The notes under the pieces are model-generated. The model did no database searches. It saw only the letters and a program-made list of their open reading frames with translations, and had not been told where the DNA came from. This document shows positions 19,216 to 21,209 of a DNA stretch of 21,209 nucleotides, piece by piece. Source of the DNA: DATIHT01 sp964348615 (lineage in GTDB: Bacteria > Patescibacteriota > Microgenomatia > Curtissbacterales > GWA2-41-24); NCBI GenBank assembly GCA_964348615.1, contig CAYGDE010000008.1:1-21209 (forward strand), given 5' to 3'. A program made the translations under genes and the position numbers. The first letter of the stretch is position 1. Every line of letters begins with the position of its first letter.

Positions 19216-20137
19216 CTATGCTTTTTGCTCGGTGGCTAGTTTATAGTAGCTTGTTTTTGTTTTGCCAAACTTTTTCAAAATTCCCTTTTTGACCAAAGAT
19301 GCCAAAAGCATGTGAGCTTGCTGTCTGCTTACTTCCAAAGTTTCTGCAATGTCAGAAGTTTTTATGGCTTTTTTGTCTAATACAACTTGAATTACGTCTT
19401 CTTCCCTTTTGGTTACAAGTACCCGTTTTTCACCAGAAACTTCGTCTATTTCTTTTCTTTTGAGTTTGTTAATTCTGGAAAGCGCAGCCTGCAGAGAAAA
19501 AGCAATGCCTTCCAGAAAATATTCTATCCACTCTGTTTTTTGTCCTGAATCAGCACTGTGCAGTTTGTCAGAATATTCTTCACGGTCGATATCATAGTAG
19601 TCGTCTAAGATAAAGAAACGAGCGACGTCATACTGTTTTTGCTGTAAAAAGTATGAGGTTAAGATTCGTGCCATTCTGCCGTTACCATCGAAAAATGGGT
19701 GGATGTAGGCAAATTGATGATGCATGATGCTTGCACGAATGAGCGGGTGAAGTTCTTCTTGGGTGTTGGTCCAGGTATAAAGTTCGCTAAGTGCTTTTGC
19801 AATTTCTGCAGCTTTGTGGAATGGCGGTTGATGTTTGACTACGATTTCAGTTTGTGTTTTGTGGCCTACAAATACTTCTCCTTCCCTGAACTTGCCTAGA
19901 NNNNNNNNNNNNNNNNNNNNNNNNNNNNNNNNNNNNNNNNNNNNNNNNNNNNNNNNNNNNNNNNNNNNNNNNNNNNNNNNNNNNNNNNNNNNNNNNNNNN
20001 AAAATTTGGTTTTCCTGCGAAAGAGCAAGCGCAAGAGACGGGATGAGCTCTTGTTCTAAAAGAGAGCCGTATAGCCTTTCGATAGAGCCAAGTGTGTTTA
20101 CGATTTTGGAGGTAAATGCGAACTTAGGTTCAAACAT
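19216..20137 (-). CDS. Fic-domain protein with C-terminal winged helix (internal assembly gap)
   Basis: The start is ATG 20137 (MFEPKFAFTSKIVNTLGSIE), and the frame enters the gap after LALALSQENQI. After the gap the frame differs by one base in these coordinates but resumes as one gene: LGKFREGEVFVGHKTQTEIV, HPLIRASIMHHQFAYI and the catalytic HPFFDGNGRMAR loop, complete with His, Asn-Gly and Arg. Fic enzymes transfer AMP from ATP to protein Ser/Thr/Tyr. The C-terminus (REEDVIQVVLDKKAIKTSDI, AETLEVSRQQAHMLLASLVK, then KGILKKF) is a winged helix-turn-helix, so the protein may also bind DNA. The inhibitory S/T-x-x-x-E-G/N motif would lie in the gap, so it cannot be judged. Joining the two parts needs a gap that is a multiple of 3. 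Confidence 0.9.
19901..20000. other. Assembly gap of 100 N inside the fic gene
   Basis: Exactly 100 N. The frames on the two sides do not match at this length; a real length divisible by 3 restores one gene. The missing part should include the inhibitory helix motif of the Fic domain. Confidence 0.97.
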
Positions 20138-20198
20138 ACAGCTGTATTATATACGAATAGAGATTAATTGTCAAGTTATTTGTAAAGTTAATTGTAAA
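20136..20198 (-). promoter_or_regulatory. Consensus fic promoter with operator-like repeats
   Basis: On the minus strand TTGACA (20174-20169), exactly 17 bases, then TATAAT (20151-20146): both boxes are perfect. ATG starts at 20137, only 8 bases past the -10 box, and there is no ribosome site, so the mRNA is leaderless or nearly so. A perfect 12-base palindrome, ATACAGCTGTAT (20136-20147), covers the end of the -10 box, the start point and the start codon. Three 12-base direct repeats (20163-20174, 20175-20186, 20187-20198) cover and precede the -35 box. Both look like binding sites for a repressor or autoregulator. Confidence 0.75.
20163..20198. repeat. Three tandem 12-base direct repeats
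   Basis: On the + strand: ATTAATTGTCAA, GTTATTTGTAAA, GTTAATTGTAAA. The spacing is perfect. The first unit holds the fic -35 box. The 12-base period is close to one helical turn, so a protein could bind all three on one face. Confidence 0.75.
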
Positions 20199-20209
20199 GC
20201 TATAAAGGG

Positions 20210-20959
20210 TTATTGTACTAGTATGTTTCCGGTCATTGTGTCGGCATGGGCACTACAATGGTACGGGTAAATGCCGGCTGTGTCGAAAGCTAACGTATAT
20301 TTGTCGCCATTTTCAAGTGCCTTGGAGTTTTGGCTTTGCAAATAAGTATGAGCGGGATGGGAGTCGGTATTAACGTAGTGGGTGGTGTTGTCATTGTTTG
20401 TCCATGTGACCTTGGTTCCTTTTGAGATTTTGATATTTTGAGGGACAAATACAATATTTTTCATATCGATTGTAATTTCTTTTTGTTGGGTCATGTCTTT
20501 GTAATTTGCTGCTTGGGTTTTGTCGATTTCAAATTGAAAACTGCCGTCGTGACATGTAGCGTCTGGCCAACAAGCGTTGTAGTTGACCGTATACAGGCCG
20601 TTTGGGGATGTCGGGTCTATTTTCCTTCTCAAAGCTAATTTGTTTGTATCAATAGTAGTTTCCCCTTGCCCATAATCTTTACCGTCTTTTTCGATTTTAA
20701 TTTCGGAAGGTTTTGCCAGGTCGAAGTTGAAATTAATAACTATATTTATTGGAACTCCTGCAAGAGTCGATCCATGTTCTGGCGTGTTTGATTCGTAATG
20801 AGCGCTTTTTTTAGGAGTTTGAAATGTTGCCGTTTGGTTTTTTTGGGTATCCTTGCTAGTTTGAGAAGAACTTGTTGTTTGTTGCCCAGGAGGAAATGTA
20901 CAGCCAGAGAAGATCAGTGCACTAAATACAACAAGAGATGCTATTACGGTATTTTTCAC
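20210..20959 (-). CDS. Lipoprotein with CopC-like and cupredoxin (type 1 copper) domains
   Basis: A 249-residue exported protein. The signal peptide ends with the lipobox FSGC, so Cys20 would be lipid-anchored. A Ser/Thr/Gln linker follows (21-50). Residues about 53-146 resemble CopC: AHYESNTPEHGSTLAGVPIN at the start and GLYTVNYNACWPDATCHDGS near the end, with H54, H62 and H137 as possible copper ligands and C130/C136 as a possible disulfide. Residues about 162-249 form a cupredoxin: FVPQNIKISKGTKVTWTNND, with ligands H194, C235, H238 and M242 (YPYHCSAHADTMTG). It probably binds or carries electrons through copper on the outer face of the membrane. It starts with GTG. Confidence 0.88.
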   Translation of the reverse strand: MKNTVIASLVVFSALIFSGCTFPPGQQTTSSSQTSKDTQKNQTATFQTPKKSAHYESNTPEHGSTLAGVPINIVINFNFDLAKPSEIKIEKDGKDYGQGETTIDTNKLALRRKIDPTSPNGLYTVNYNACWPDATCHDGSFQFEIDKTQAANYKDMTQQKEITIDMKNIVFVPQNIKISKGTKVTWTNNDNTTHYVNTDSHPAHTYLQSQNSKALENGDKYTLAFDTAGIYPYHCSAHADTMTGNILVQ

Positions 20960-20981
20960 TTATAGTTTAGTCTAGCAAAAA

Positions 20982-21209
20982 TTACAAATGATAGTCAAAA
21001 TTTGCGGTGTTTGGAAGATCTATTTTTTTTATTAACTCAAACCCTTTTCCGGCAATTTTCCAGCCTGCATAAGCTACAGCTGCACCTATTACGAAACTGC
21101 TTAGGTGAGACCGTGCGGCACCATTAATTGCTTCTGTGGCACCCCAGATAACCATAAATAAGCCTGTGGTGACCAATAAGGCTCCGAATGTTTTTCGGCC
21201 AATATCTTC
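20982..21209 (-). CDS. Small membrane protein, N-terminus cut by right window edge
   Basis: The frame is open to the last base of the window, giving 75 visible residues. It starts EDIGRKTFGALLVTTGLFMV, then has two membrane spans (LLVTTGLFMVIWGATEAI and SSFVIGAAVAYAGWKIAG) and a short polar tail KKIDLPNTANFDYHL. The internal TTG at 21176 need not be the start. It ends 22 bases before the cupredoxin start, so the two genes may be co-transcribed. I do not recognise the family. Confidence 0.6.
   Translation of the reverse strand, partial: EDIGRKTFGALLVTTGLFMVIWGATEAINGAARSHLSSFVIGAAVAYAGWKIAGKGFELIKKIDLPNTANFDYHL

Noticed and set aside
20955..20985. TTGTAA-17-TATAAG promoter for the cupredoxin gene
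   Set aside because: The -10 box would overlap the GTG start codon itself, so it cannot drive this start; the gene is more likely transcribed from upstream.

Overview
The window looks like part of a Candidate Phyla Radiation (Patescibacteria) chromosome, most likely Microgenomates-like. This is inferred from low GC, tightly packed short operons, a type IV pilus block of the kind common in these genomes, an acyl-carrier-protein homologue with no fatty-acid genes around it, and long low-complexity tails. TGA is used as a stop (for example at 4774-4776), so the recoded code of Gracilibacteria/SR1 is not in use. Two runs of exactly 100 N (15892-15991 and 19901-20000) are scaffold gaps, each inside a gene.

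Layout. 1-1349 (-): N-terminal part of a multi-span TMTC-like glycosyltransferase that runs off the left edge. 1427-8441 (+): a SAM methyltransferase, then a type IV pilus block: prepilin peptidase PilD, three prepilins, a PilX-like protein, a small Ser/Thr/Pro-rich membrane protein, and PilM, PilN, PilO. 11513-8537 (-): a compact housekeeping operon, rpmF-nusB-acpP-like-rnc-rpsP-khpA-trmD; rpmF (51 aa) has a clear zinc-knuckle L32 sequence. 14042-11646 (-): recG and a small basic protein of unknown function. 14159-15079 (+): CorA. 16230-15076 (-): tyrS (gapped) and a 48-residue membrane peptide. 16311-18881 (+): a class A penicillin-binding protein. 18882-19215: no protein gene; a promoter and terminator hairpins suggest a small RNA. 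20137-19216 (-): Fic protein with a C-terminal winged helix (gapped). 20959-20210 (-): CopC-like plus cupredoxin lipoprotein. 21209-20982 (-): partial membrane protein.

The most unusual signal is a family of short tandem repeats with a strict 7-base period. It occurs at about ten places, with a different unit at each. Repeats lie between genes but also inside reading frames: in the leader peptides of the prepilins, in the catalytic-lid region of TrmD, and in the wedge domain of RecG. Because 7 bases in three frames encode a 7-residue repeat, the proteins carry matching 7-residue repeats, and TrmD appears to have gained exactly one such unit.

Other points of interest: the ACP homologue has Glu where the phosphopantetheine Ser should be, in what looks like a collapsed rpmF-plsX-fab-acpP-rnc operon. 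The fic promoter is a perfect consensus with three 12-base direct repeats and a 12-base palindrome over the start site. The mRNAs of fic and tyrS are probably leaderless.
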